The notes beneath the pieces are model-generated. The model was given only the letters and a program-made list of their open reading frames with translations. It had not been told where the DNA came from and did no database searches. Made by a program: the position numbers and the translations under genes. Below, piece by piece: positions 1-7,978 of a stretch of DNA of 64,000 bases. Source of the DNA: Opitutia bacterium (GTDB taxonomy: Bacteria; Verrucomicrobiota; Verrucomicrobiia; Opitutales; Opitutaceae); NCBI GenBank assembly GCA_016187925.1, contig JACPIS010000048.1, positions 1 to 64,000 on the forward strand, in the 5' to 3' direction. The first letter of the stretch is position 1. Every line of letters starts with the position of its first letter.

Positions 1-190
1 AAAACACCGCCACTGGTGGCGCGTCCTCCTCCGCCAATTGAGCGACGCGGATCCCTGCTATGCAGTTGCCGCCCTCGCCGCCAGAGCCGGAAAAAATCAG
101 ATTATCTCGACCTCGACTGCATGAGTCCGGCTTAGGAAACCCGCTTCTACAGTGGTTGACAGCAGCGTGGGTCGAGAAGAAGTCTGTCAC

Positions 191-610
191 ATGACTTACG
201 GACCCGACCTCCAGCGCGCCCGCGCGCAGTTGAAAGTATGGTGGATCGTCTGGGCGGCGCTGCTCGTCGGGCTCTGCGCGCTTTGGTGGTTTTTCGGATT
301 TCTGAAACTGCTGGGCAACGAGCCGCATGCGAACCCGCTGCTCGATCTCACCGGGTTGGTGCCGCTGTTCGTGAGCATCGTCATCCGCTGGCTCGTGCTG
401 CCGCGCGGCATCGAGATGGCGCGCGCCTTCGTGATGTTCATCACCGGCCTGGCGCTGGCCGAGGCCTGCGGAGTTCTGGGTATCTTCCTCGGCGGCCCGT
501 ACCGCGACGACCTGTTCCTGCTCGGCGTGCTGGGCATCGCGCAATACGCGCCGTTCTTCGCGAAGCGCTACCTCGAGCCGAAGCCGCAAGGTTTCATCCC
601 GAACAACTGA
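191..610 (+). CDS. small integral membrane protein, function unknown
   Basis: A 139-residue protein starting at the ATG of MTYGPDL; an in-frame GTG-type start 13 codons upstream gives an unconvincing polar extension. It has about four hydrophobic segments, roughly residues 18-36, 50-70, 78-101 and 108-127, and a short polar tail, so it should sit in the inner membrane. No family is recognised. It is convergent with the MerB-like gene, six bases away. The 190 bases before it hold no recognisable gene. Confidence 0.7.
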   Translation: MTYGPDLQRARAQLKVWWIVWAALLVGLCALWWFFGFLKLLGNEPHANPLLDLTGLVPLFVSIVIRWLVLPRGIEMARAFVMFITGLALAEACGVLGIFLGGPYRDDLFLLGVLGIAQYAPFFAKRYLEPKPQGFIPNN

Positions 611-615
611 CCCGC

Positions 616-1305
616 CTATTTCCAGGCGGGATCGAGGCTCCAGAACGGTCCCGTGAGGCCGAGTTGCTCGAAGGTCGCCTTCGCCTCGGCCGGAGTCTTG
701 CGCCGCCACTCTGGGGCGAGCCAGTCGCCGTACCAGTTGCTGGCCAGCCGCCACATGGTCTCGAGGGGCATGACGTAGCCGCGCGCGACGTTGTGCCGCC
801 GGCACCAGTCGTCGATGTCGGTCTCGGTGCGGAACGGCAGCATGTTGCCGCAGGTGAAGACAACGTTATCCCAGAACTGCGCGACGGGCACGACGAGATG
901 CACGAGGTAATCCTGGTCGAGCAGCCGGCCGCCCTGCATGCGTATGGTGACCTGCTCCGCCTCGCCGCCGAGCCGGACGTGGATGGTGGTGTCCTCCTTC
1001 ACCATCGCAGCGATGCCGAGCGAGCACCAGATGCAGTTGCTCCACCAGGATTGCCGGGCGGTCTGGACGAAACAAGGACCGGGCCAGAGGGCGAAGGGAT
1101 GGACGAGCCACAGCTTGCAGCCGCAAGCCTCGGGATGAAGCACGACGCCGTGGGAGGCGTGCAAGCGTTTCAGGGAATTCTCGACGTCGGCGGTCTCGCA
1201 CTTGAACTCGCGGGCGAGCTGCGCGTTGTCGGGGGCGAAACCGCGGTCGGCGATGAAACGGGTCAGACGCGCCCGGACCAGGGCGTCGTTCAGCGGGGTA
1301 GGCAT
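616..1305 (-). CDS. MerB-like (alkylmercury lyase family) protein
   Basis: The 229-residue product begins at MPTPLNDAL. Residues 1-55 look like the winged-helix part of MerB. The second half carries WCSLG with Cys94 and VVFTCGNM with Cys152, spaced like MerB Cys96 and Cys159. MerB cleaves carbon-mercury bonds using these two cysteines and Asp99. The Asp99 position is Gly97 here, and there is a C-terminal extension of about 50 residues, so lyase activity is uncertain. No merA, merR or merT lies nearby. The organomercurial-lyase fold is inferred from motif spacing; the true substrate is unknown. Confidence 0.65.
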   Translation of the reverse strand: MPTPLNDALVRARLTRFIADRGFAPDNAQLAREFKCETADVENSLKRLHASHGVVLHPEACGCKLWLVHPFALWPGPCFVQTARQSWWSNCIWCSLGIAAMVKEDTTIHVRLGGEAEQVTIRMQGGRLLDQDYLVHLVVPVAQFWDNVVFTCGNMLPFRTETDIDDWCRRHNVARGYVMPLETMWRLASNWYGDWLAPEWRRKTPAEAKATFEQLGLTGPFWSLDPAWK

Positions 1306-1351
1306 GTGCCGAACCGTGTTTCGTTTTACCGGATTCGCAAGCGGGAGACAG

Positions 1352-1684
1352 CTAGGCCTTCGTCTCACGCTTCATCGCGGCGAACTCGGCGCGCAGCCAT
1401 TGCTTCGTCTCGAAGGGAATCGCGTTCCAATGCGTCCCAATGAGTGCGCCTTCGAGCGCGTAGGCCATGAGCACGCTGACGGGATGGCCGGACTGCCGGA
1501 TGCGCCGACAGGCTTCGATGGGGCCGAGCCGTTCGAGTTGCTCGCGGGTGTGGATGCCGGCCGCGGCGAGCCAAGCCGAGGATTTCGGCCCGAGGTTGAG
1601 CAGGTTGCCGAGTGAGCGTGTTCCGGCCTTCCCGTTTCGATGAGACGGCGTGCGGCGCACTTTGATGGGCTTGAGGCGCCCCAT
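1352..1684 (-). CDS. TfoX C-terminal domain protein
   Basis: A 110-residue protein. Residues about 24-100 match the TfoX/Sxy C-terminal domain: LGNLLNLGPKSSAWLAAAGI is the helix-hairpin-helix-like opening, followed by the THWNAIP region. A basic N-terminal tail of about 20 residues precedes it. Sxy/TfoX activates competence in gamma-proteobacteria, but stand-alone TfoX_C proteins in other phyla have no assigned role. It lies 46 bases upstream of the MerB-like gene and 5 bases downstream of the VOC gene, so co-transcription is likely. A TfoX N-terminal domain is encoded separately at 7070-7414. Confidence 0.8.
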   Translation of the reverse strand: MGRLKPIKVRRTPSHRNGKAGTRSLGNLLNLGPKSSAWLAAAGIHTREQLERLGPIEACRRIRQSGHPVSVLMAYALEGALIGTHWNAIPFETKQWLRAEFAAMKRETKA

Positions 1685-1689
1685 GGTGT

Positions 1690-2079
1690 TCAGACCGTGA
1701 GCTCGATGCGGTTGCCGTCGGGATCGAGCACGCAGCTCTCGTAGTAACCATCGCCCGTGCGGCGGGGAGCGGACACGACGCGGTAGCCGTCGCGCTGCAG
1801 GCGCGCGGTCAGCTCGTCCACGGCGGACTCACTGCCGAGGGAAACGGCGAAGTGGATGAGGCCGGTCGCCTGCCGGTCGACGTCGTTCGCGTTGGCGGGG
1901 ATGCCGGGCATCTGCATCAGCTCGAGCCGCGCCCCGGTGGTGAAGTTCAGAAAGTACGAAGAGAAGCCGTTGCGCGGATTGTGATAGCGCTCCCCGGCGC
2001 GCGCGCCGAGGTAGGTTTCGTAGAAATGGCGGGCCCGCTCGAGGTCGTGCGTCCAGAGGGCGATGTGCTCGATCTGCAC
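1690..2079 (-). CDS. VOC / glyoxalase-like family protein
   Basis: The 129-residue product is a complete two-module vicinal-oxygen-chelate protein. It opens with MQIEHIALWTHDLERARHFY. The four expected metal ligands are visible as His5, Glu53, His76 and Glu126, and the C-terminal DPDGNRIEL signature is present. Glyoxalase I isomerises the hemithioacetal of methylglyoxal; related members include dioxygenases and resistance proteins, so the substrate cannot be read from the sequence. It lies 19 bases downstream of the desaturase gene on the same strand. Confidence 0.88.
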   Translation of the reverse strand: MQIEHIALWTHDLERARHFYETYLGARAGERYHNPRNGFSSYFLNFTTGARLELMQMPGIPANANDVDRQATGLIHFAVSLGSESAVDELTARLQRDGYRVVSAPRRTGDGYYESCVLDPDGNRIELTV

Positions 2080-2098
2080 CGACGTGAAGCGCGAAGAC

Positions 2099-3238
2099 TC
2101 AGTTGGCGCCCGCGGGCACGCTCAGCCGGCGCAACCAGCGGTAGTGCGAGACGAGCCCGGCCCAGAGGGTCTTGTGCTCGTTGTAGCGCACGCCGAACTC
2201 GCGGCAGGTGGACTCGACGATCTTCGAAATCTCCGGGTAATGGATGTGGCAGATGCGCGGGAAGAGGTGGTGCTCGACCTGGAAATTCAGGCCGCCGAGC
2301 AGCCAGCACACGAGACGGCTGTTGCGGGCGAAATCGACCGTGGTGTGGATTTGGTGAACCATCCAGTTGTCCTCCATCCGGTTCGTGGCCTGGTCGGGCA
2401 TCGGGAAATCGGCCTCCTCCACGCAGTGCGCGAGCTGGAAAACCACGCTGAGCACCACGCCCACGACGCTGGCCACCAGCACGTAGAACAGCAGCACCTT
2501 CCACCAGGTGTGGAGAAACAGCGGCACGACGAAGGCCAGGGTGAAGAACACCGCCTTGCCGCCGATGAAGATGGCCAGCTCCCGGCCCTTCGGGCGCGGG
2601 AACGGATGCCCGCCGATATCGCGCGTCACCAGATCGCGGAAGTCGCCGTAGAGATGCCAGCGGATCGTCATGAAGCCGTAGAGCGCCCACAGGTAGAAAT
2701 GCTGCAGGCGGTGGAAAAAATAATGCGGCTGGTGCGGCGTCACGCGCGCGAACGCCCCGAGATCGACGTCCGCATCGTGGTCGGTGATGTTCACGTAGAT
2801 GTGGTGCGAGGCGACGTGCTTCCAGTGCCAGAGGTAGGAGCTGGCGCCGATGAGATCCATCGACATGGCGGTCAGCTTGTTGATCCAAGGATGGTCGGAG
2901 TAGGCGAGGTGCGAGCCGTCGTGCTGGATGTTGAAGCCGATCATGCCGGCCGAGCCGCCGAGCATGAGAGCCGCGGCGATGGCCTGCAGCGGCGTGTGCG
3001 CGAGAAACACGAGCACGATGTAGCTGAGGAAGAACACCGCGAGGATGACGCAGGTCTTCACGTACATCTGCGCGCAATCGCGCGGATTCTTGCCGGTGCG
3101 GCGGAAAAAATCCTCCACGCGGCGGCGGAGCTCGGCTTGGAAGCCGTCGTTTTCGCCGAAACGCGGGCGGGCATGCGGGGAGGCGACGGCGATGGACGGC
3201 GTGTCGATGGTGAGGGCGGGGGTCGGGGGGACGGACAT
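2099..3238 (-). CDS. membrane fatty acid desaturase (acyl-CoA/acyl-lipid type)
   Basis: The 379-residue protein starts at MSVPPTPALT; a nine-codon upstream extension is less likely. It has the three di-iron histidine boxes of membrane desaturases: HDGSH at 106-110, HVASHH at 141-146 and QVEHH at 320-324. The Gln in the last box is typical of front-end (delta-5/6) enzymes, although no cytochrome b5 domain is fused. Hydrophobic segments at about 62-82, 86-103, 225-243 and 247-270 fit four membrane spans. It should introduce a double bond into membrane acyl chains using an external electron donor. It probably leads the cluster 2079-616 on the same strand. Confidence 0.9.
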   Translation of the reverse strand: MSVPPTPALTIDTPSIAVASPHARPRFGENDGFQAELRRRVEDFFRRTGKNPRDCAQMYVKTCVILAVFFLSYIVLVFLAHTPLQAIAAALMLGGSAGMIGFNIQHDGSHLAYSDHPWINKLTAMSMDLIGASSYLWHWKHVASHHIYVNITDHDADVDLGAFARVTPHQPHYFFHRLQHFYLWALYGFMTIRWHLYGDFRDLVTRDIGGHPFPRPKGRELAIFIGGKAVFFTLAFVVPLFLHTWWKVLLFYVLVASVVGVVLSVVFQLAHCVEEADFPMPDQATNRMEDNWMVHQIHTTVDFARNSRLVCWLLGGLNFQVEHHLFPRICHIHYPEISKIVESTCREFGVRYNEHKTLWAGLVSHYRWLRRLSVPAGAN

Positions 3239-3359
3239 GCAAAACCGTCGGGTGACGGCACTCAAAACCTGCGAAATCCCGCGCCCAGCGCAAGCGCGGC
3301 GCCAAGAAATTTTTTTGAACGCAAGCGCCCCGCGCGGAGCCGCGCGAGGCGCTTGTTAC

Positions 3360-3566
3360 TCAGCGGGTTTCGCAGTAGGTCTGGCGGGGCGCGTCCACTT
3401 CCGGCCGGTCCGGATCCACGAAGAAAACGTGGGTCAGGTCGACGGCGGTGAAAGACGCGGTGTCGATCAGCCGTTGAAGGGCGGCGAAAGGCCCGCGTGC
3501 GGGCCGCGCTACGGGCGCGGCGACGGGGTTGAGCTTGGCGGTGGGAATGGTGCAGCAGGAGTTCAT
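3360..3566 (-). CDS. small hypothetical protein
   Basis: A 68-residue frame starting MNSCCTIPTAKL and rich in Pro and Ala in its first third. No domain or membrane segment is recognised and no strong Shine-Dalgarno sequence precedes it. It is the best coding candidate in the 392-base interval between the desaturase and the MDR gene, but it could be a chance frame in GC-rich DNA. Confidence 0.4.
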   Translation of the reverse strand: MNSCCTIPTAKLNPVAAPVARPARGPFAALQRLIDTASFTAVDLTHVFFVDPDRPEVDAPRQTYCETR

Positions 3567-3630
3567 GGCGGCAGTTGGTTTGATTTTTGAATCTAGCCAG
3601 GCAGACGCGGAATTCCACCGGGGGACGCGA

Positions 3631-4644
3631 CTAATCGGCTGTGCGGATGACGATTTTGCCGAAGTGTGCTCCTGTCAGGAGGTGCCGGAAGGCGGCCGGC
3701 GCCTCGCCGAAGGCGAACTCCCGGTCGATCACCGGATGCAACCGGTGTTGCTCCATCGCGCGGAGCAGCTCGCGGAACATCGCCCTCGAGCCGACGCGCA
3801 ACGAGTGCACGGTGGCGCCGCTGCGAATGAACTCCACCGCGTCGAGCTGCAACGCCGTGCCGCTCAGGAAGCCGACGAATGCGATGCGCCCGTTGGCGCG
3901 CACCGCGCGCAGCGCCTCGCCGAAGGTCGCCGGTCCGCCGACCTCGAGCACGAAGTCCGCCCCGCGGCCGCCGGTCAGCTCCCGCACGCGCCGACCCCAG
4001 TCGGGTGTGGCGCGATAGTTGATGGTCTCGTCCGCCCCGAGTTCGCGGGCGCGGGCCAGTTTTTCGTCGCTGCTGGAAGTGATGAGCGTGCGCAACCCGG
4101 CGGCATGCGCGAGCTGGAGCCCGAAAAGCGATACGCCACCCGTGCCTTCGAGCACGACGGTCGCGCCGGGCCGCAGGTCGCCGGTCGTGAACAGCGCGTT
4201 CCACGCCGTCAGCGCGGCGATGGGCAGGGTTGCGCCCTCGGCGAAGGAGAGATGCGCCGGCAGCGGCACCAGTCCGTGTTCGGGTAGCACGGAGAACTCC
4301 GTGAGCACGCCCGGCAGCGGCGCGCCGAGCGAGAGGCGGGTGTTTTCCGGCGTGGGCGGACCTTCCTGCCACGATTGGATGTAGTGGCCGATGACGCGGT
4401 CGCCCGGCCGCCACGCAGTCACGCTGTCGCCCACGGACACGACTTCACCGGCGGCATCGGAGAGCGGCGTGAACGGCAGCGGCAAGTTGGGCAGGTAAGT
4501 GCCCTGCACGATGACGAGATCGCGGTAGTTGAGCGACTGCGCCCGCCAGCGGACGAGCACCTCGCCCGAGCCGGGTTGCGGGATAGGACGATCGATGAGC
4601 TTTAACGCATCGATTCCGAAACGATCAATCTGCCAGGTTTTCAT
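3631..4644 (-). CDS. zinc-independent medium-chain dehydrogenase/reductase (quinone oxidoreductase-like)
   Basis: A 337-residue MDR protein starting at MKTWQIDRFG. Residues 1-125 form the GroES-like domain (GEVLVRWRAQSLNYRDL; GEVVSVGDSV), followed by a Rossmann domain with GTGGVSLFGLQLA at 167-179. No cysteine cluster for structural or catalytic zinc is present, which fits the quinone-oxidoreductase branch that reduces enones or quinones with NADPH. The substrate is unknown. It stands alone; an intergenic repeat lies behind its promoter. Confidence 0.85.
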   Translation of the reverse strand: MKTWQIDRFGIDALKLIDRPIPQPGSGEVLVRWRAQSLNYRDLVIVQGTYLPNLPLPFTPLSDAAGEVVSVGDSVTAWRPGDRVIGHYIQSWQEGPPTPENTRLSLGAPLPGVLTEFSVLPEHGLVPLPAHLSFAEGATLPIAALTAWNALFTTGDLRPGATVVLEGTGGVSLFGLQLAHAAGLRTLITSSSDEKLARARELGADETINYRATPDWGRRVRELTGGRGADFVLEVGGPATFGEALRAVRANGRIAFVGFLSGTALQLDAVEFIRSGATVHSLRVGSRAMFRELLRAMEQHRLHPVIDREFAFGEAPAAFRHLLTGAHFGKIVIRTAD

Positions 4645-4696
4645 AGGAGAAAAGGGGGAATAAACACGCTTGGCCGACGCACCGGCCGGGGTGCTT

Positions 4697-4888
4697 ATAC
4701 CAATCGCCCGTAGCATTTGGACTTTGGCGCGGCAGCAGCCGGTAGGGACGGACCGCCGGGCCGTCCGTTCTGCTGGCCAGCAGAATCCTCACGGCGCGCC
4801 CAGCGGCGACGAGTGCTTGAGCCTCGGCGGTCGCGCCCTACCTCGTCGGACTTGGCCCAATAGTCTATTTCCTACGGGCGTTTGGTAT
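4697..4888. repeat. ~192-bp dispersed repeat with terminal inverted repeats, copy 1
   Basis: Bounded by ATACCAATCGCCCGTA at the left and TACGGGCGTTTGGTAT at the right, inverted copies with one mismatch. Internally it holds GGTAGGGACGGACCG and GGTCGCGCCCTACC. A second copy lies at 28318-28530 and a shortened core lies inside the YyaL-like gene at 19687-19747. The right end meets the stop codon of the minus-strand gene at 4888-5541. No transposase is encoded, so it resembles a MITE-like or other non-autonomous element. Confidence 0.8.
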
Positions 4889-5541
4889 TAGTCGGGGATT
4901 TGGTCGAGGGTGGTGACGATGGTGGCAAACCGATCCGCCAGCTCGGCCAGCGCGACGCGGTGCACCGTGGCGGCAGGCAGCGAACCACCGGCTCCGTCGG
5001 GAAGATCGCGCGTCGCGCAGGCATCGGCGATGACGGTGATTTCATAGCCGAGATCGAAGCCGGCCCGGACGGTGGCGCTCACGCACATGTGGGTCATGTA
5101 GCCGGAAACGACAATTTTTTTGCGTCCGAGCTGCTGCAGGGCATCGGCCAGCGTCGTGCCGGCGAAGGCATTGGGCAGTTGCTTGGCGATGACGGTCTCG
5201 CCCGACCGGGGCGTCGCTTCCGGCGCGAAGGCCACGAAGGGTCCGTCGGAGTCGAAAAGTCCGCGTCCGGGCTTGCTCAGCTGCTGGATGTGGATGATCG
5301 GCACGCCGGCCGCGCGCGCACGCGCTAGCAACCGGTTGGTCTGCCGGAGTGCGTCGGCGACCCCGGCGAGGGGCAGGCGGCCGTCGGTGTATTCGCGCTG
5401 GGCATCGATGATGACGACCACGCTCGCGGAGAGCGGTGCGGGCGATGGACGGTGGCCACCGATTTCGCGCAGAGTGAGCGGAGCGGCCGCAGCGACGACG
5501 GTTCCGAGCGCGGCGAGAGCAGGCAGGAGGAGATGCTTCAT
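4888..5541 (-). CDS. exported isochorismatase-family cysteine hydrolase
   Basis: A 217-residue protein with an N-terminal signal peptide (residues 1-20, ending in AAAA), so probably periplasmic. The isochorismatase-like fold spans about 38-212. The expected triad is present: Asp46 in VIIDAQREY, Lys120 in VIAKQLPNAF and Cys153 in THMCVSAT. The family includes nicotinamidases, N-carbamoylsarcosine amidases and isochorismatases; the substrate is unknown. It is divergent from a LysR regulator 91 bases away, the usual arrangement for a regulated target. Its stop codon lies at the edge of the dispersed repeat 4697-4888. Confidence 0.88.
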   Translation of the reverse strand: MKHLLLPALAALGTVVAAAAPLTLREIGGHRPSPAPLSASVVVIIDAQREYTDGRLPLAGVADALRQTNRLLARARAAGVPIIHIQQLSKPGRGLFDSDGPFVAFAPEATPRSGETVIAKQLPNAFAGTTLADALQQLGRKKIVVSGYMTHMCVSATVRAGFDLGYEITVIADACATRDLPDGAGGSLPAATVHRVALAELADRFATIVTTLDQIPD

Positions 5542-5599
5542 GAGGCGGACAGCTTACCCCGCCGGCGCCGGGCCGGCTAATGCCTCCTTTTTGGGCTCG

Positions 5600-5616
5600 T
5601 ATGCCTTTTGGTTATG
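5600..5616. promoter_or_regulatory. possible LysR T-N11-A box
   Basis: The divergent gap between the hydrolase and lysR genes contains TATGCCTTTTGGTTATG, which includes a T-N11-A pattern (5602 to 5614) with partial dyad symmetry. LysR-type regulators bind such sites between divergent promoters. The match is short and could be chance. Confidence 0.25.
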
Positions 5617-5632
5617 AGGCTGAACAGGCGGC

Positions 5633-6523
5633 ATGGAACTGCGGCACCTGCGGTATTTCGTGGCGGTGGCGGAGGCGCTGAACTTCTCCCGCGCCGCCGC
5701 GCGCCTGCACGTCACCCAGCCCGCGCTCAGCCGGCAGATCCGCGACTTGGAGGCGGAGCTCGGCCGCCGGCTGCTGCACCGCGGGGCGAATGCCCGCACC
5801 GAGCTGACGCCGGAGGGCAAGGCGCTGCTGGCGGGCGCGCGGGAGTTGCTGGCCGGTGCGGACCAACTGGCGGCCAAGGTGCGCGAGGGCGCCACCCGCC
5901 TGCGCTTCGGGCACTACGGGGTGCTGTGGCTCGACTATTTTTCGCCGGCGCTCCGCCGCTTCGCCCAGCGCCACCCGAAGGTCAAACTGTGTCCCATCGA
6001 GCTGACGCCGCGCGAACTGGCCGGCGCGTTGCGCCGCGGCGAAGTCGACTTGGCGCTCGTCGGTTTGACAGACGCGGCGCAGCGCCGGGAATTTTCCACC
6101 CGGCGCGTGGCGACGTATCCGGCGTTGCTGGCGCTGGCGGCGACGCATCCGCTCGCCAAGCGGCGGAAGCTGCGGCTGGCCGAGTTGCGCGACGCCGAGT
6201 GGGTCACGTGGGACGAGCGGGAATTTCCCGGTCGCAAGCAACAGCTGATCGAGGTGTGCCGGGCGGCGGGCTTCCGGCCGCGCATCGCGCTGGAGACCGA
6301 CAGCATGGCTTCGCTCTTCGTGCATGTGGCCACGACCGAGACGGTGGGGCACGTCATCCCGATGACCCGGCGCATGCCGCACGAAGGGGTGGTGTTTGCC
6401 GAGATCGATCCGCCGTCGGCTTTTGTTTCCGAGATGCACGTGGCGTGGCGGCGGCACGAGCCGCGCGGCGTGCTCATTGAGGAATTGGTCGGCGAGCTCG
6501 CGGCGACGCCGGCGAAACGCTGA
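5633..6523 (+). CDS. LysR-family transcriptional regulator
   Basis: A 296-residue protein of normal LysR length. The N-terminal winged HTH is clear: MELRHLRYFVAVAEALNFS, then AAARLHVTQPALSRQIRDLE as the recognition helix region (residues about 21-40). The effector-binding domain covers about 90-290. It is divergent from the isochorismatase-like hydrolase, the most likely regulated gene. The effector is unknown. Confidence 0.93.
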   Translation: MELRHLRYFVAVAEALNFSRAAARLHVTQPALSRQIRDLEAELGRRLLHRGANARTELTPEGKALLAGARELLAGADQLAAKVREGATRLRFGHYGVLWLDYFSPALRRFAQRHPKVKLCPIELTPRELAGALRRGEVDLALVGLTDAAQRREFSTRRVATYPALLALAATHPLAKRRKLRLAELRDAEWVTWDEREFPGRKQQLIEVCRAAGFRPRIALETDSMASLFVHVATTETVGHVIPMTRRMPHEGVVFAEIDPPSAFVSEMHVAWRRHEPRGVLIEELVGELAATPAKR

Positions 6524-6534
6524 GTGGCGGCAGC

Positions 6535-7047
6535 TCAGTCCTGCCCCAACCGGCCCGTGTCGGCGAGGCGTTCCAAGAACAGCCAGCAGCGCTTCGCGCG
6601 CGTCTCGGGTGTCTTCGCTTCCTCGATGTAGCGGATGACCTGCCGGCGGCTGGCGAGGCTGTTGGCGAGCCAGCGCCCGGCGAGCGGCGGGCGCGACTGG
6701 AAGGCTTTCCGCATCTCCTCGGGCAGGTCGGGCTCGCGCGAGGCGGTGTCGGGCGCGAGGGTGAACTCGATTTCGTCGCCTGCGTCGACGCCGGCGGCGC
6801 GGAGCAGCTCGACCTTGAAAGCCAGCTTGTAGTGGCCGCGCTTGCCCGGGAGCAGCGTCACGCGGTCGAGGTCGCCGTTGAAGCGCAGCACGGCGTTCCA
6901 ACCGCGCCCGCCGCCCTTGATCTCGGCGGCCGGCAAGCCGAGCGGATCGACGAGTTTCCTGGGCAGATCGACCCAGCGGACGAGGGCGATCTGGTACAGC
7001 TTGGCGGTAAAACAGTTCACGCGGCTGGAGTCTACGGCTGGAGACAT
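6535..7047 (-). CDS. YdeI/OmpD-associated family protein (DUF1905 plus OmdA domains)
   Basis: A 170-residue protein. The first half matches DUF1905 (VLRFNGDLDRVTLLPGKRGH and DAGDEIEFTLAPDT). The second half matches the YdeI/OmpD-associated domain (LPEEMRKAFQSRPPLAGRW; SLASRRQVIRYIEEAKTPET). E. coli-type YdeI proteins are linked to bacteriocin or peptide tolerance, but no biochemical function is settled. The ATG at 7047 is preferred to a TTG nine bases upstream. It is convergent with lysR and 22 bases after the TfoX_N gene. Confidence 0.85.
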   Translation of the reverse strand: MSPAVDSSRVNCFTAKLYQIALVRWVDLPRKLVDPLGLPAAEIKGGGRGWNAVLRFNGDLDRVTLLPGKRGHYKLAFKVELLRAAGVDAGDEIEFTLAPDTASREPDLPEEMRKAFQSRPPLAGRWLANSLASRRQVIRYIEEAKTPETRAKRCWLFLERLADTGRLGQD

Positions 7048-7069
7048 GCGGGGCAAGCCGGAGCCGGGT

Positions 7070-7414
7070 TCAGCGTTTGCGGCGGGAGGACTGGGCGCGC
7101 GGATTAAACGTCAGGGCGAGGCTCAGCCACGAGGCGAGTTGCGACTCGGTACGCAGAACGGACCGGTCGACGAAGACGTATCCGCGCATCGGGCGACCGG
7201 TGAAATCCATCGGCTTGCAGCCGGGCCGCCGGAGGGCGTCGTCATATGCGGCCGGATCGATGCGGGCCATGAGGCGGTCCGACTCCACGCCGACGCACAT
7301 CTTGCCACGGACCATGAAGACGAGGCCGCCCATCATGCGCTTGGTTTCAGGATGGATCTTCTTGGCCGTGAAATAGCCGGCAACACGGGCAGCGAGGACT
7401 TCATCGTAAGGCAT
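7070..7414 (-). CDS. TfoX N-terminal domain protein
   Basis: A 114-residue protein starting at MPYDEVLAARV. It carries the TfoX_N fold: ETKRMMGGLVFMVRGKMCVGV, then RPMRGYVFVD. It lacks the C-terminal half found in Sxy; a lone TfoX_C protein is at 1352-1684. Such stand-alone proteins are common and uncharacterised. It begins 11 bases after the stop of the HxlR gene, so the two are probably co-transcribed and controlled by that regulator. A basic SRRKR tail ends the protein. Confidence 0.85.
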   Translation of the reverse strand: MPYDEVLAARVAGYFTAKKIHPETKRMMGGLVFMVRGKMCVGVESDRLMARIDPAAYDDALRRPGCKPMDFTGRPMRGYVFVDRSVLRTESQLASWLSLALTFNPRAQSSRRKR

Positions 7415-7424
7415 ATGGCGGTTC

Positions 7425-7883
7425 CTATTTGCAGGGTGGAGGAGGGAGTGGTTTGCCGGCGGCCTTGAACTCGGCGAGCAGCCCGGCACGCAGCGTGCGG
7501 ATGAAGTTTTCCCGATCGTGTTTCAGCGGGTGCAGGCTTTCGGCGGGCGCCTTGACCGCGGGCAGGTGGCTGGCACTCCAGAGGATCAGTTCAATCATGG
7601 TGGGAACGAGATCGAGGCCCATCTCCGTGACCCGGTAGACGTATTTTTTCCCGTCGGCGGGGTGGTCGAAACGGGCCACGAGCCCGGATCGGCAGAGTTT
7701 TTCCAGGCGGTCGGTGAGAATGTTGGTGGCGATGCCCTCGCCGGCGCCAAGAAATTGGCCGAATTCGCGGCGGCCGAAGAAAATCAAGTCGCGCAAGACG
7801 ATCAGCGTCCAGCGGTCGCCCAGCAAATCGAGCGCGTTGGCGACAGGACAGCCCGAGCGGGCCGGGTTTTTTTTCGGCGGCAT
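7425..7883 (-). CDS. HxlR-family transcriptional regulator
   Basis: A 152-residue winged-helix protein. The family signature is present from residue 9: RSGCPVANALDLLGDRWTLI, then REFGQFLGAGEGIATNILTD and a wing with DGKKYVYRVTEMG. Cys12 occupies the position that in some HxlR members senses redox or electrophiles. It heads an apparent two-gene unit with the TfoX_N gene and is divergent from a membrane protein at 7979. The 95-base gap holds a clear dyad, so autoregulation plus control of 7979-8835 is likely. Confidence 0.92.
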   Translation of the reverse strand: MPPKKNPARSGCPVANALDLLGDRWTLIVLRDLIFFGRREFGQFLGAGEGIATNILTDRLEKLCRSGLVARFDHPADGKKYVYRVTEMGLDLVPTMIELILWSASHLPAVKAPAESLHPLKHDRENFIRTLRAGLLAEFKAAGKPLPPPPCK

Positions 7884-7902
7884 CAGCGAAACAGGAAGTT
7901 AA

Positions 7903-7955
7903 TACTTGCAAAGAGCAAGAAAAGATAATTCGAGTTCGCTTGTAACTCGCAAGTA
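7903..7955. promoter_or_regulatory. putative HxlR operator with nested inverted repeats
   Basis: Two dyads lie in the divergent gap: CTTGC-N5-GCAAG at 7905-7919 and CTTG-N7-CAAG at 7939-7953. The outer arms TACTTGC (7903-7909) and GCAAGTA (7949-7955) are also perfect complements. The gap is AT-rich compared with its surroundings. This is what two adjacent dimer sites of an HxlR-type repressor would look like. Confidence 0.6.
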
Positions 7956-7978
7956 AACGTCAACCCCCCCCCCGCTCT

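Noticed and set aside
4697-4888. A degraded insertion sequence with its own transposase
   Set aside because: The 192-bp element has no coding capacity; only terminal inverted repeats are present.
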